From contig CM040745.1 in NCBI GenBank assembly GCA_022829145.1, positions 27,286,406 to 27,350,405 on the forward strand: DNA of 64,000 nucleotides, read 5' to 3'. The notes below the pieces were generated by a model. The model saw nothing but the letters and a program-made list of their open reading frames with translations, did no database searches and was not told the DNA's origin. This document shows, in pieces, positions 39,132 through 50,600 of the stretch; position 1 is the first letter of the stretch, and every line of letters begins with the position of its first letter. The stretch comes from Albula goreensis. Lineage: Eukaryota; Chordata; Actinopteri; Albuliformes; Albulidae. The position numbers and the translations under genes were made by a program.

Positions 39132-39200
39132 CTTCTCCTGGGCTGTAGATGTGAAGTAATCCAGCAGCAGCAGCGCCGTGAAATGGTGTGGAGTTTCTTC
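39132..39200 (-). other. ndp: candidate non-coding first exon of ndp
   Basis: On the minus strand, sequence ending CAGCCCAGGAGAAG runs into a strong donor GTAAGACC (GT at 39131-39130). A TATA-like CATAAA lies at the complement of 39211-39216, placing a start near 39180. A GA tract and G-rich strand lie just beyond. NDP in mammals has an untranslated exon 1 kilobases upstream of the coding exons, and the 5' UTR here needs one because the coding exon has only about 10 nt before ATG. Assignment to ndp is inference. Confidence 0.4.
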
Positions 39201-39223
39201 AACAATTCACTTTATGTCTCCCC

Positions 39224-39284
39224 CACATCCACCCCCACCCTCCCCTCCCCTCCCCCCTCCTCTCTCTCTCTCTCTCTCTCTCTC
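39224..39284 (-). promoter_or_regulatory. ndp: GA/G-rich polypurine tract upstream of candidate ndp exon 1
   Basis: On the minus (sense) strand this is a run of GA dinucleotides (39260-39284) followed by GGAGGGG-type sequence, about 40 bp upstream of the inferred start. Polypurine tracts of this kind are common in promoters. It may equally be a plain microsatellite. Confidence 0.35.
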
Positions 39285-42200
39285 ATACACATACACATTC
39301 ACACAAACTGGTCATGTAAGAGCTGTCGCTCCCCCCCAGCCTCCTGCGTTTCTCTCACCCCACCTTCCTGACATTCGCACACTTTTCTTTTACGGAGTAA
39401 TAACTACAAAAAGAAAGAGTGAATGCTGTATGTTTGAGTATCAGTGTTCAGGTGTTGAATATGACACAGTGGTCATATATCACCAAAAGGAGGAACACAC
39501 ACATTCACACACCATTTGACACACAAGGAAACAAGGAACTACACACACGTACACACACACACACAGATATATTCAAAGGAAAAATGAGGGAATATTCACG
39601 CCATGCAAAAACCAAATGTGAGGCAAGTAAATGTGGCAGAAAAATTATGTTTTCTTTTTTTTTAAACTGGCGCAGGTAGATTCTCATAGACATAAGGATC
39701 ACAGGAAGAATCAGTCAATGACTATTTAAAAAGATGTGCTTGGTATGAATTGTGAATCCTATACAAAAATGTTAGGAAGTACATGCACTAGATTTAATAA
39801 CCTAAGTGTGAGTTTCTTTACTAACAGTGGGGTTCCTGTCCAGATGAAAAAGTAAGAACAATGGAACAGTGCTGTAAGTTTATGCACTGAAGATTGAAAT
39901 ATCAGTGATTTTGTTTTTAATGGATTTATCACCACACCATGTAATATTTTGTTGAAACACACTACTTATTGTTTTATTATCTGAAAGTTACCACATGCCT
40001 CATTGACATAAACAATGATATAAAATTAATAATTATTAAATTTCTGACTGTCTGCTTTTCCCTTCAATCTTTAAATTTTAAACTGGAAAGTAATTTTACA
40101 GGTTTGAAGACAACCTTAAAAATGGGAGCAGCTATTGATTTTTATGAACGAAAAGTCAATTGTTCATTTTCAGACAGAAGACTCACCCTCCTTACAGCCA
40201 TTTTACTTACCACCAGGAGATTAATCTGACATTTTTGTTACAAGCTGTGTCCAGAAATCTAAGCATGCCATTCATATTAACTCAATGTAGCAAAAAAGAG
40301 TTAATATTAGATTACTGCAAACACTGGCACTGGGCACCAGTAAGTCATCTAACCAAAGTGTGGATTTCATCTTAGAGAGAACAGAAGGTACTAAGCGAAG
40401 AGTTATCAGATCATCAGATTTCTTATTCTTTAGAAGCCAGGTTGCTTCAACCAAGGATGCATTCTTTCAACAGCAGCCACATAGATACAGGAAAAATACA
40501 TGTTGTAACAGAGGTACTTAAAGTAAATGATATCTCCACGTTATACCCAAGCCTTCCAATAAAGCACCCAGCCTGGATATTTTAAAAAGTGATATTTGTG
40601 CTTGAATCATTATCCATTATATAGACATACTGGCATGGAAGTTTTAATCTCCTGGGAAATAAAGGGCGAGCTGGTCAAACTAAGTAGGATTTAGAGGGTC
40701 AAAAGTTTAGAAGGCACAATTACCTGAAAGGCCTAGTCTGACCCTCACAGAATTCTTTCTTCTTGTCCTCTCACCTTCTGACAGCAAGAATTTACTGCCA
40801 AGAGCAGCTGAAAGTAAAACTTCAAATAGGCATATTTTTGAGTAGGCTACTCTTTGAGATCAACCATGAGGTCAGATCTAGTGGTGTAGTCCTGCAAATA
40901 AATGAAGTACACCCACCTAAAATTATGGGGATGTACAGTATACCAACATATTATCCTTATTACCATTGCTACATATGGGATTTAAGTTGCAGAATGCCCA
41001 CCTCCTCAGACAGTACAGCCGACTCACCACTTCAGTTACCGCTACACCACCGGTCAAACCCTCGGTTACAAGGTAAAAATGGATAACTCAGATCCTGAAT
41101 GCTGCATGGTCAACGTAGCAGTACCAATGTTCATTATACAACACAATTAAAGACAATGTTGGTAAGTTATTTAAATATTTTTGTATATATAATATGCATG
41201 CATGTTATAATAACAACAAAGGAAGAAATGATTCTGTGAGAATACAAAGTTCAGAGATGGGAAGGCCAATACTTTGTGACCGGCTGACACAAAGAAAATT
41301 CTAACTCCTAAAACAATCTCCCACATGCCATGCCTTATCTTGCGTGATTACAGATATGTTAATCAATTGCATATTTTAACCAACCAAAACAATCTCTCTC
41401 ATAACCTTACCTTCTTTCGCATTCTGAATAATACATTGTGCTTTTTAAATGGCTTTTATAAAAATATACACAATTGACAGTATTTCAACAGCTGCTCTCC
41501 GGATAAATATAAAAAGGGAATAAGTTTGCACGGACTTTCTGCGAAGTTCATCGAATGGGAGATATTACTGCATATATTCTGGTTGGATGCAGATAGACTG
41601 TGCTGATGTGTTCCTGTTAGCAATGGGTATAGTGTGACATGATTCATGAAAATGGTCTTTCCAAAATAACAGCAACGCCTCACCTTGTGTGCAGAGTGCA
41701 GTTTCCTATCTACTGTTCAAAGGAGGAAAGTATGTCATCAGGTGGTGCCTGAATTGTGCTATAGTCACAAGAAGCATGGAACTATAGATAAACTTAGAAG
41801 TGTGTTATAATGCATCAGAATGATTGTTTTCATTCAGTTTCACAGTATCTAAACTGATTATGACAGCATTTTTTCTTACTGACCAACTTCAACAATATAA
41901 CCACAGGACTTAAGAAGATAGTTAATATTGTGTAGGTTAGTACCAGTAGTGGTGGAGCATGTCTGGTGGACTGCAGTCACTTTCTGTCTACATTTAGGAG
42001 ACTGATTTGAAGCCCTGTCTCGAGCTACATGAAATAAGAGAAAAGAACTGATAATTCTCTACGATTTATGTCTGATGGCATGCACCAAATAAGAGGCCAG
42101 CTCTGTTCCAAACTGATCTCCATTGGGAATGAAAACCAGCATGAAAATGTTCCCATTGTTCTAACTTACAGCCAGTGTGGAATAACTACTCTTTATTTTA

Positions 42201-44603
42201 CCACCTAAAATAATGCCTTGTCTGGACACTGCCAAAGACAATGGGCCATTGATTACTGAACCAGGTTTTGGCTGCAGGGTCTCAGCATTTTTTTTTTTTT
42301 GGTCTGACCCTTTATGTGTGGGAAACGATGGATAATACTCATGTACTGATTCAAATTCAGGACATACTGAATATTTTAAAAAATGAGGTAGAACCTGACA
42401 CTGATTACCTCTTCATGGCAGCCAGTAGGGGAGAATTGCAGAGAACTGAGAAGAAAATTACAGGGAAATGAACTTACTCTGCATGTGTACCTCATAAAGT
42501 AAAGCTTTAAAATGATGGACCTTGCCCTTATAATTTGTCTGTCTATGGGCAGCGTGGAGTCAAAGGTAGTGTACAGTGAGAGAAGAAAACATAACTTTGG
42601 AGTTTCAAACAGCAGTTTAGTGTCATTCACTGAATGTAAAATTTGACCTCACATGCAATTTCACATGATGCGATCAATATGCATGTATGACATACATATA
42701 TTTTCAACATACTGCACCAGGGATACTTTATTTTGCATTCAGTATTTCATTTTGTTCAGCAGATATGCTGTTCCATACTTTACTGCAATGCAAACAAGTA
42801 CATGACACATGTACAAATGCATGGTACAGCAGGTGCAGAGAATGGATGAAACGTTTTTACATTCCCGGTTATGAAGCATGAAAAGTTCACCTCATCCTCA
42901 AATCCCTCAAACAATTCTAATGCACTAATCTCAGATAAACTGTGCAAACGTTTATCTGCTGATCTTGTTTTTCTTTCAGAAGGCAACAGGTGAATATTCT
43001 TTTCCTCCTATGTTTCAGTTATGATTCAGCAGTAGCACTTGGCAGCGTATGCTGAAAAAATATTGTTAGATGAAATCATCTGAGGTCAACAGATTTCAAC
43101 AGATAGAAACTTTTCATTAAACAAACATAACAACAATGTGAAAAAAGACTTTCAACTGAACTCAGACATGACCTTCAGCTCTGGCTAGGGAGCCATGTGA
43201 AAAAGCCAATTCTTTGATGCTAAATTATTTGTATAATTTACTGTTACCACTTACCACTCAAGATTGAGAAGTGATTTCGGCACTTTGTCTAGTGGCCAAG
43301 CTGGAAAACTAAGTCTTGAACCCATAAAATACAGACTTGTTTTGCTTGTTGTTCCCGGTGATTGTGTCTTCAGGAACAAAGGTGGGCAGTGAAATTAATA
43401 CTGAGAAAAGAACATATATTTAAAGAATGTTATTTTCGGCCACCCGCCGAGGACACAACTAGCTGTGGCTCATGCCACTAACACCACTGCTATTCAGAAC
43501 TGGGATCATTTCATTTGAGATCTTTAAAGTTCTCTGACATTTATTACCTCTTCCTGGGTATCAGCTTTTATTACACCACAGGACCAAACAACAATTAAAC
43601 AAGAACCACACTATATTAAAAACCATTTTAGAGGTGAAGTTTCCCACAGCCCTATTGGCAACATACTGGATGTTCTGGATATTATTTAGCAGTTTCAGCT
43701 GCATAATATAGACCACTTCTGCCATAGGCAATTACACAAAGGCCAGGACCCACATGCAAGATACAGGAGGCTGATCTGTGACTGTTTTGTTATGGATATA
43801 TGGGGCTCTCAAGCCTGGTTACACCAGCACATTCTGTCGCAGGACGGTTCAGCCCATTGTATTCACACCCTGTTTTGGAAGGCATAAAAGGCCAGAAATG
43901 CACTCGGCTCCACAGACGTCACTCTGTGTTGTGGACCAGAAGCTAGAGGCTCGGGAGGCTAATATTTTAGTAAGTGTGAAGGCTAAGAATGAAGACTTGA
44001 TAATGCCTGTATGATGTAATGTGCTCTTTCTGTGCCGGTGAGGAATCAGGGTTTGATTACTGGGGGAGAAGGGGACAGAGGCCATGGGTGGGTCTGATTA
44101 CAGCATACAAAAGCTGCCGTGCAGGGGCTTCTTTTTATATACCACCTTAGCCAATTGATGATGGAATGACATATGAGATTAGACCATGAACAATGTCTTG
44201 TTGAGGGTGAAAATTATGAGAATTTTTGGGCTTTGTCAAACCGTCACATGCAAATTAAAACATTACATTAAATATACGTACATATTTACACAATATACCT
44301 GACAGAAACCTGTGCCCAACTGGTCTCATGAAAGCCAGGAAAATTCTTCCAAGGAAATTCAAAGAAATTACTGTGTGTATGTGCTTCGTGTGCATTTCTT
44401 TCCATGAGTAAAGACATAAATTTTGATTCAATTGTATAGTGCAACTTCCCATGGATATGAAAGTATTTAGATGCAGAGGTGAAAACAAAAATGATAACAC
44501 ACTTTAGTGAAATTAATCCTTGCCTTTATGAATGAATCCTTTAGTTTTCAAAAACAAATAGCTCCAGAACAAGTGACATGCTTTTTTTGGACATCAGCTT
44601 TCA
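39285..44603. other. ndp-efhc2 intergenic region
   Basis: 5.3 kb of AT-rich DNA with a short CA tract near 39538-39565, a SINE-like block near 40900-41060 and a poly-T near 42288-42300. No gene is supported. The efhc2 3' UTR must begin below 44604, but I see no clear AATAAA on its strand in the first 100 bases. Confidence 0.55.
40900..41060 (-). repeat. decayed tRNA-derived SINE, minus strand
   Basis: Read on the minus strand, GGTGGTGTAGCGGTAACTGA (complement near 41035-41054) is a classical fish SINE A-box start, and GCAACTTAAATCCC (near 40983-40996) is a worn B-box. The head is recognisable; the 3' body is not. Confidence 0.5.
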
Positions 44604-44699
44604 TTATTCCTGCTTGCCAAAGGCGTCATCCAGTAAGATGGAGTAGGTGATGTTTTTCAATGTCGGGCCAACTGCTTCCCCATTCCCATCTACATAAAA
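44604..44699 (-). CDS. efhc2: efhc2 coding exon 15 (last)
   Basis: 96 nt, residues 704-734 and TAA (complement of 44604-44606), followed directly by a second stop, TGA. It reads NITYSILLDDAFGKQE, where human ends FLKDAFGLEEE. The acceptor is CAG at 44702-44700. Confidence 0.93.
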   Translation of the reverse strand, partial: FYVDGNGEAVGPTLKNITYSILLDDAFGKQE

Positions 44700-47600
44700 C
44701 TGGAAGAAAAGCAGTAGATCAATGGTAAAAAAAAAGTATGAAGATTAGAGGTCTTCTTGGCTAATAAACCACTATACCCATTTATGCTCATTTTAAAGTC
44801 ATGTCCCAATAGCGGTTTACGGGGTGGGGGAAGACCACAGTAGCTGGAACAGAGAATCAGCTGGGAACGACAGAGTGGCCAGTGTAGCAGGGGGAAGCAG
44901 GGCTAAGCTGATACACAGAGAATCTCAAAGAGCAAAAGGTCTTCTGAGAGGGTCAAGAGACTTTTCTGACATCACAGTGTCACATAAGGTATAAGTGGGG
45001 TCTGACACAGACAGGACGACGCCACAGTGCCAGGCCACACTCCTCCTTAGGGTCAGTTACTGAGCTCCTGCGCAAAAGTGGAGTAGCACACCTTCAACTG
45101 GCTGGGAGGTCTGGGCTTACTCTGTGCTGCAGAAAAAGGCTGGAAAGCAGTGGCAGAATAAGAATAAATGCCAGAACAGTCGGAAAACTGAGAAAGACCC
45201 ACAAGGACTACAGTGCAACCATATCCTACAATGAGATGTGCTTGCTGTGACAGCTGTACTTGACTATGTGTGTGCTTTGAATGTTGTAGTGAATTTACCT
45301 CTACTGTTATTAAAGCACAAAATAGTGGATCAACAGATTCTCTACAAAAATTATCTTCAAACGACCAACAAATTCTCCATCTGCTGGACCAACCTGGAAC
45401 TGCCCCAAACACTCTTTATTCTTTTCACATTCTGTCATCTGTCCTCTGCAGATGTTTTGTACTTCAGTTGTTATATGTCAGAGCATGCTAAAATTGTTGC
45501 TGTAGAAGAAAATAAATTCATCTGAAAAGCTCTTGGAATGATTTTTTCAGACCTGATCTGAAAGAAACTGTGGTCTTAATTAGGAATGACAGGCTTGACC
45601 AAGCCCAGCGCTACTGGACATTGCGGTAATTGTTTTGTGTATGAGACAGAGGAAGTGAGATGTCACTCACCTTCATTGCATCATCTGGGAGAAGTGGGGG
45701 CAGAGGGTTCTGCCTCCAGTTAATCCTTGACAGGAAGCCATTGTAGTCGAGTTCCTCTGCCTCATTTTCAAACCTGGATATGAGTGAGGTATTACAGAAA
45801 TGCCATTGAGACATATAAAATGACAATAAATAAATAAAGCCTAATGTTCCTCTTGTTACTCATTTGGTCTGTCTTACCTTTTAAAAATTTCGCTCAGCAA
45901 GTTGTCTGGCAGTGGGATCTTGAAGGCTTTGCAGATAGTCCTGGCCCCACTGGTGGCCAGCAAACCAGTCCTGGAGCAGCCATTTGGAGAAAGCATTAGC
46001 GTCTTCATAACAGCGAGAAACAATATCGCCCACAGTGATTCATCAACAATTTGAGGTTTGGAAACATCTTGAAGACACAGACCATGCCTGTTACAAATGG
46101 GAGGTGTCTCTTGTTTTCTCAGGATCCAGCAGGCTGGCTGGAGCCAGTTGATGACATTCTGACTTCATTACCCGGAAGAAAAGTTAGAAAAATATGAAAA
46201 TAACAGGCCTTCCCATGTACCCATATGAGCGGGACATGCAGATTAACCCTTTAGCGCTCTGAGCCATCCATTTCCCCAGTCAGCAGCAGCCCACCCTGTC
46301 TCACGGGATCATCTGTTTTCAATGCTACACTTGAGCCACTGGAACTAATCACAACTCCTCTCTCCAAAGCTGATGGCTTGCAGATTGGCGGAGGCTCTCT
46401 GTCTGTGTCTGGGACAAAGATACAGGGAAGAGGCGTGCTGGTAGAGTGGTTTGACAGTACCTGCCCCGGTCCTCGTAGAGGAAGGCTTTAGTCATGTCGG
46501 GGAAGCTTTCAAAGTGACTCTTCTTTAGGCGTTCCTGTGCCATTGACAGTAACAGGCCCAAGTCTAACTCCATCTGCTCCCGCACAGAGTAGCTCCGCCC
46601 AAGCGTCACAATTTCATGCTCTGACAGCTGGCACTCCGCCCCTTCCAGTACCTTCCTGCAATGACACAACCACACCTCACTTATTCAAGAGAAAAAGAGC
46701 TTTTTAATAAAAAATGATAAAGCTTTTACCTCATAGTTTCCATTTTACATGGAATCATTCATTTTCAAGTAGCCATAGGTTTTTTTCAGAAAAGTCAAAA
46801 TATATTTTTCACAAATACATGTTCTTCACAATATAAAGGCAGATTTGGTCCAGTACCTTGCATAGTCTATTAATGACCGACTCCTCACCTGAAAGGCTCA
46901 TATGGAATGACACCAGTGTTTTCAGGGTCACTCATGGCCAGGACCTGTTTGATTTCCTTCTGCTTGTCTTCGCTGAGGGATTTTAGCTTGCTTATGACGA
47001 TTCCGATGTCGGCCATGGGGAACTAGAGAAAATAAGCAATTTTATGCACTATTTTTGTTGACAGTTTTTTCACAAAATTGAAAGATTTTCTTATCAAATG
47101 ATTGTTTTATATGTGCTTACCACTAAGGTAATAGCTACCTAATGAGAGTAAAAAATTTGCATTATATGGATAGTGCTCTACATTATGCTTCATACTTGCA
47201 AGTTACTGAAGAGACTTCAAACACAAAATGATTTCAAACATTAAGTGACCAACTGTTCAACAGAGTGCAGTTCAGATTATTTGAAGGAGTAAAAGGTTAA
47301 GACAGGTGTAAGAGTATGAAGTTAAGGCAAGCACTCATCCATTGTTGAAACCATGTTATTAGTATAGTATCCCCACTCATTTGTTTTTGGGCTTTCCAAA
47401 GACAAAAATTAATTTATGTTCAAATAAAAAGGGGGGATGAGAAGAGAGAGCTAAGTACCTCCTCTGAATTTTCCTCCATGTATTTGATGGTGAACTCATC
47501 AGCATCCACTAGCTCAAACTCTTGTGCATTTAGACACAGTCTGGCTCCCAAGTAAAAGTTTTGAACCTTGATGTACTCTGACAGCTCACTCTTAAACAGC

Positions 47601-50600
47601 TCCTGTCCTGGCTTCTTAACTCTTCCTCTTTCCAAGAATTTACCTCCCATCACACCTGTAACAGAAAAAGATACATGATTATGTTCAAAGCCACAGCAAT
47701 AATTTAATAATTTGGAAAATCTTTGTTCATGTATCATTCTGTATACAAAAACACAAGAGAGGGAACACTATTTAACTGAACTTTCTTGGAATGGAACTTT
47801 TATTTGTAGCTTTTGAAACGTCTATTCAAGTTAATTTTAATGAATTTTGTTGAATGTCAAATTTCATACTAAGCACGGACACAAGTACTAAGAGACAAAC
47901 AGATATATCATTACCCAGGTTCCTCTTAGTCCGTTCATACACAGAGATGGTATTGTCAGCAAGGTAGTATGAGATGATGAATATTCTTTCCAAGTCTACA
48001 GGATTGTCAGATACCATTTTGCCTATAAATCGCAGCACATTGCTCACCAGTCCCTGCCTGAAAGAGAATGGACTTAAATAGAAAAATCAGCACATTCTGC
48101 ATTTTCTTCTCATAACTTGATTCTTCCATTTTACACTTGTTTCATAACTTGCTTAAACATTCAAGAAACCCTATGGCATTCCTCTACACATCAAGAAGCA
48201 GACAATCATGATAATTGCTGAAATAGAGAAAAGCAATGTAAAATACCATTTTTCTTTGAAGATAGGGCTAAGCAGAGGGAACACTTACATATGGGATTCA
48301 AAGACAACTATCAAAGCACTAATCTCGATAAAGCTAATGGCATCTTCAGAAGTACACCTCATCCATGGATCAAACAAACAATGGAAAACAAACACAGCTG
48401 CTGTGAAACTGATGAAAAATTACTGACATTGAAACTACTGTGGTGGAGGACCCACCTGTCTTTTTCCATCATTTTCTTGAAGTCTTTCTTTGGGGCCTTG
48501 AGCACCAGGCCTTTGCAGGAGCAGAGGGAGTCCTCCTCAGACCCAAAGCCATTATAGGGTGGCACCTCTCTTGCCACTTTAGGGGCTGGGCTGGCTTTGA
48601 AATCCACCGGTGTGAAGTCCTCTGCCAATATAAGAGATGTATGAGAGAGTGAGAGTGTGAGAGAGAAAGAGATTGTGAGCGATCGTGACAGTGGGAAGAG
48701 CAAGATGGCAGAAAGAGAGACCCTGTAGCAATACAGACAATCAGCTGCATCCTCAAATCAAGCATCAAGCTCATCTTCTGTCAGGGTGGTGTGCCACACA
48801 GCAGCACCACTCTAGATAGTCTGGAACTAATGCAACAAGGCCTGCGATCAGCAGAGCGCAGTGTGAGGTACAGAGAGAGGATGTACGCACACTGGTATTG
48901 CGTTACTGTTGGCTCAGGGCTCAGTGCCTCTAATGTCCCAGGGTTTGAAGATAAAGAGACTGAGAGGTGATCTTTCGTATCTCATGCTCCTGACAATGAT
49001 CTCCCAAAGCTGTTACTTGGACATGCGTCATTGGCCTCCAGGGTCTCCCTAGAAACACTTCATACCGTATGTTTGTAACTAACAGTGTAGCAAGGATTCA
49101 TTGTGTTTTGGGCTGCATTCTTGAACTGCACTTATTGCCTCTGGGGGTTTAAGGGTAAATCTCTGAAAACAAAATTCCCATCTCACTCTTAAATTCCTGA
49201 GACCACAAGCCAAAAGAATCACACAAGGTTATTTTGTGTCTTCAAAAGATGACTATACATCAGTTTCACATTTAGACAAAGAGATGTGGCAGATAAAAAA
49301 AATACAATTATTTTGTACATTTCTAATTCTAATTATTCTATTAGCATGCCAGGTGTTTTTCATTTAATGCTGTAATTATGGCAGCATCTAATAGCTTAAT
49401 CTGGTGGGAATTGGGTACACATTTTTTCTTTTTTTGTAAAATGCCATGCATAAAAGGTATGCACATGCTGCACATACAGTTGTATGGAGTAATGTATTCT
49501 GAAAAAGATGTTTTTCAAAAAAACTTTCTCCTGCTACCATCTAGTGGCCATGCATAAGTAATACATGAACAGACTGCAAATAAAGCATATTCTAAAGCTT
49601 GACAAATAGTTATACAAAGCTGTTCTATTTTCCTGTGTAATGCCAAGTCAATAAGAAATGGCTTGGCCTCTATGCAGCTTGTTTAAGTAGGTAAGAGTAG
49701 GGTCATCACTCTTGTCTACTCAAATGAGCTGTATCAGCAAAGCACTGTGACTCACCGATGCCGTACTTTGAGCGGTAAAACTCTTTGGTGAAGTTGTCAC
49801 AGTCGCACAAGACCACTTTTCTTCCCCATACATTGATGACTGCTCCGAGGGTCAAGTCAGAGTCCTTGTAGTACTCCTCATTGACTATCCCAGTCTGAAC
49901 AATGTGCCATCATAAAGAGAGAGACCTCAGTCTTGACTGAGTCATTGACAAATATACAGATCATTCAACCGTCACAAGGACAAAATACCAGAAATTCAAA
50001 TAGTTGCTATAATTGTCAGGGGCACTTCTGTCAGTAGGACCTTGTTTAAAATGTATCACATTTAAGCCTCGGAAAAAGCTATTTCATGCCAATGTTCTGT
50101 GCTGTATGCTTGAGTCACAGGAGCTTATTTAAGTTCTTTAAAACAAACAATTGAATAGATTTCATCTATTTAATATTCTAATTTAAATTTAAGGATGGTG
50201 CCTCTTCAAACAATTGTGATCTTGCAGCCAATGCTTCAGCACGTTGCTTGCTTGTTTTTCCATTCCTTGCCATAATCCCAGATGCTAAAACAGCATAATG
50301 AGCAGATGCCAGCATACTATTTTTTCCTAGGCTATTTTTAACAAAGGACACATAAGGCAAAAAAAAAAATGTTCCTAGATGTTTCTTCTCAAATTTCACC
50401 TACTTTAAGATTATCCAGAAGGTAGCGACCTTTGTTCCCCATTGGTCCAAACACATTGAGCACTGTGCGGTCTGTCATTTCTCCAGGCTGGCGTTTGGGC
50501 AGGGGAGCATGCTGATGAACAGAAGAGAAAAACAGAAATGACTAAAATCATTTGTCTGAGAGAATTTTTTTTAAATTTGTTTGCAGGGAAACATTTATTC

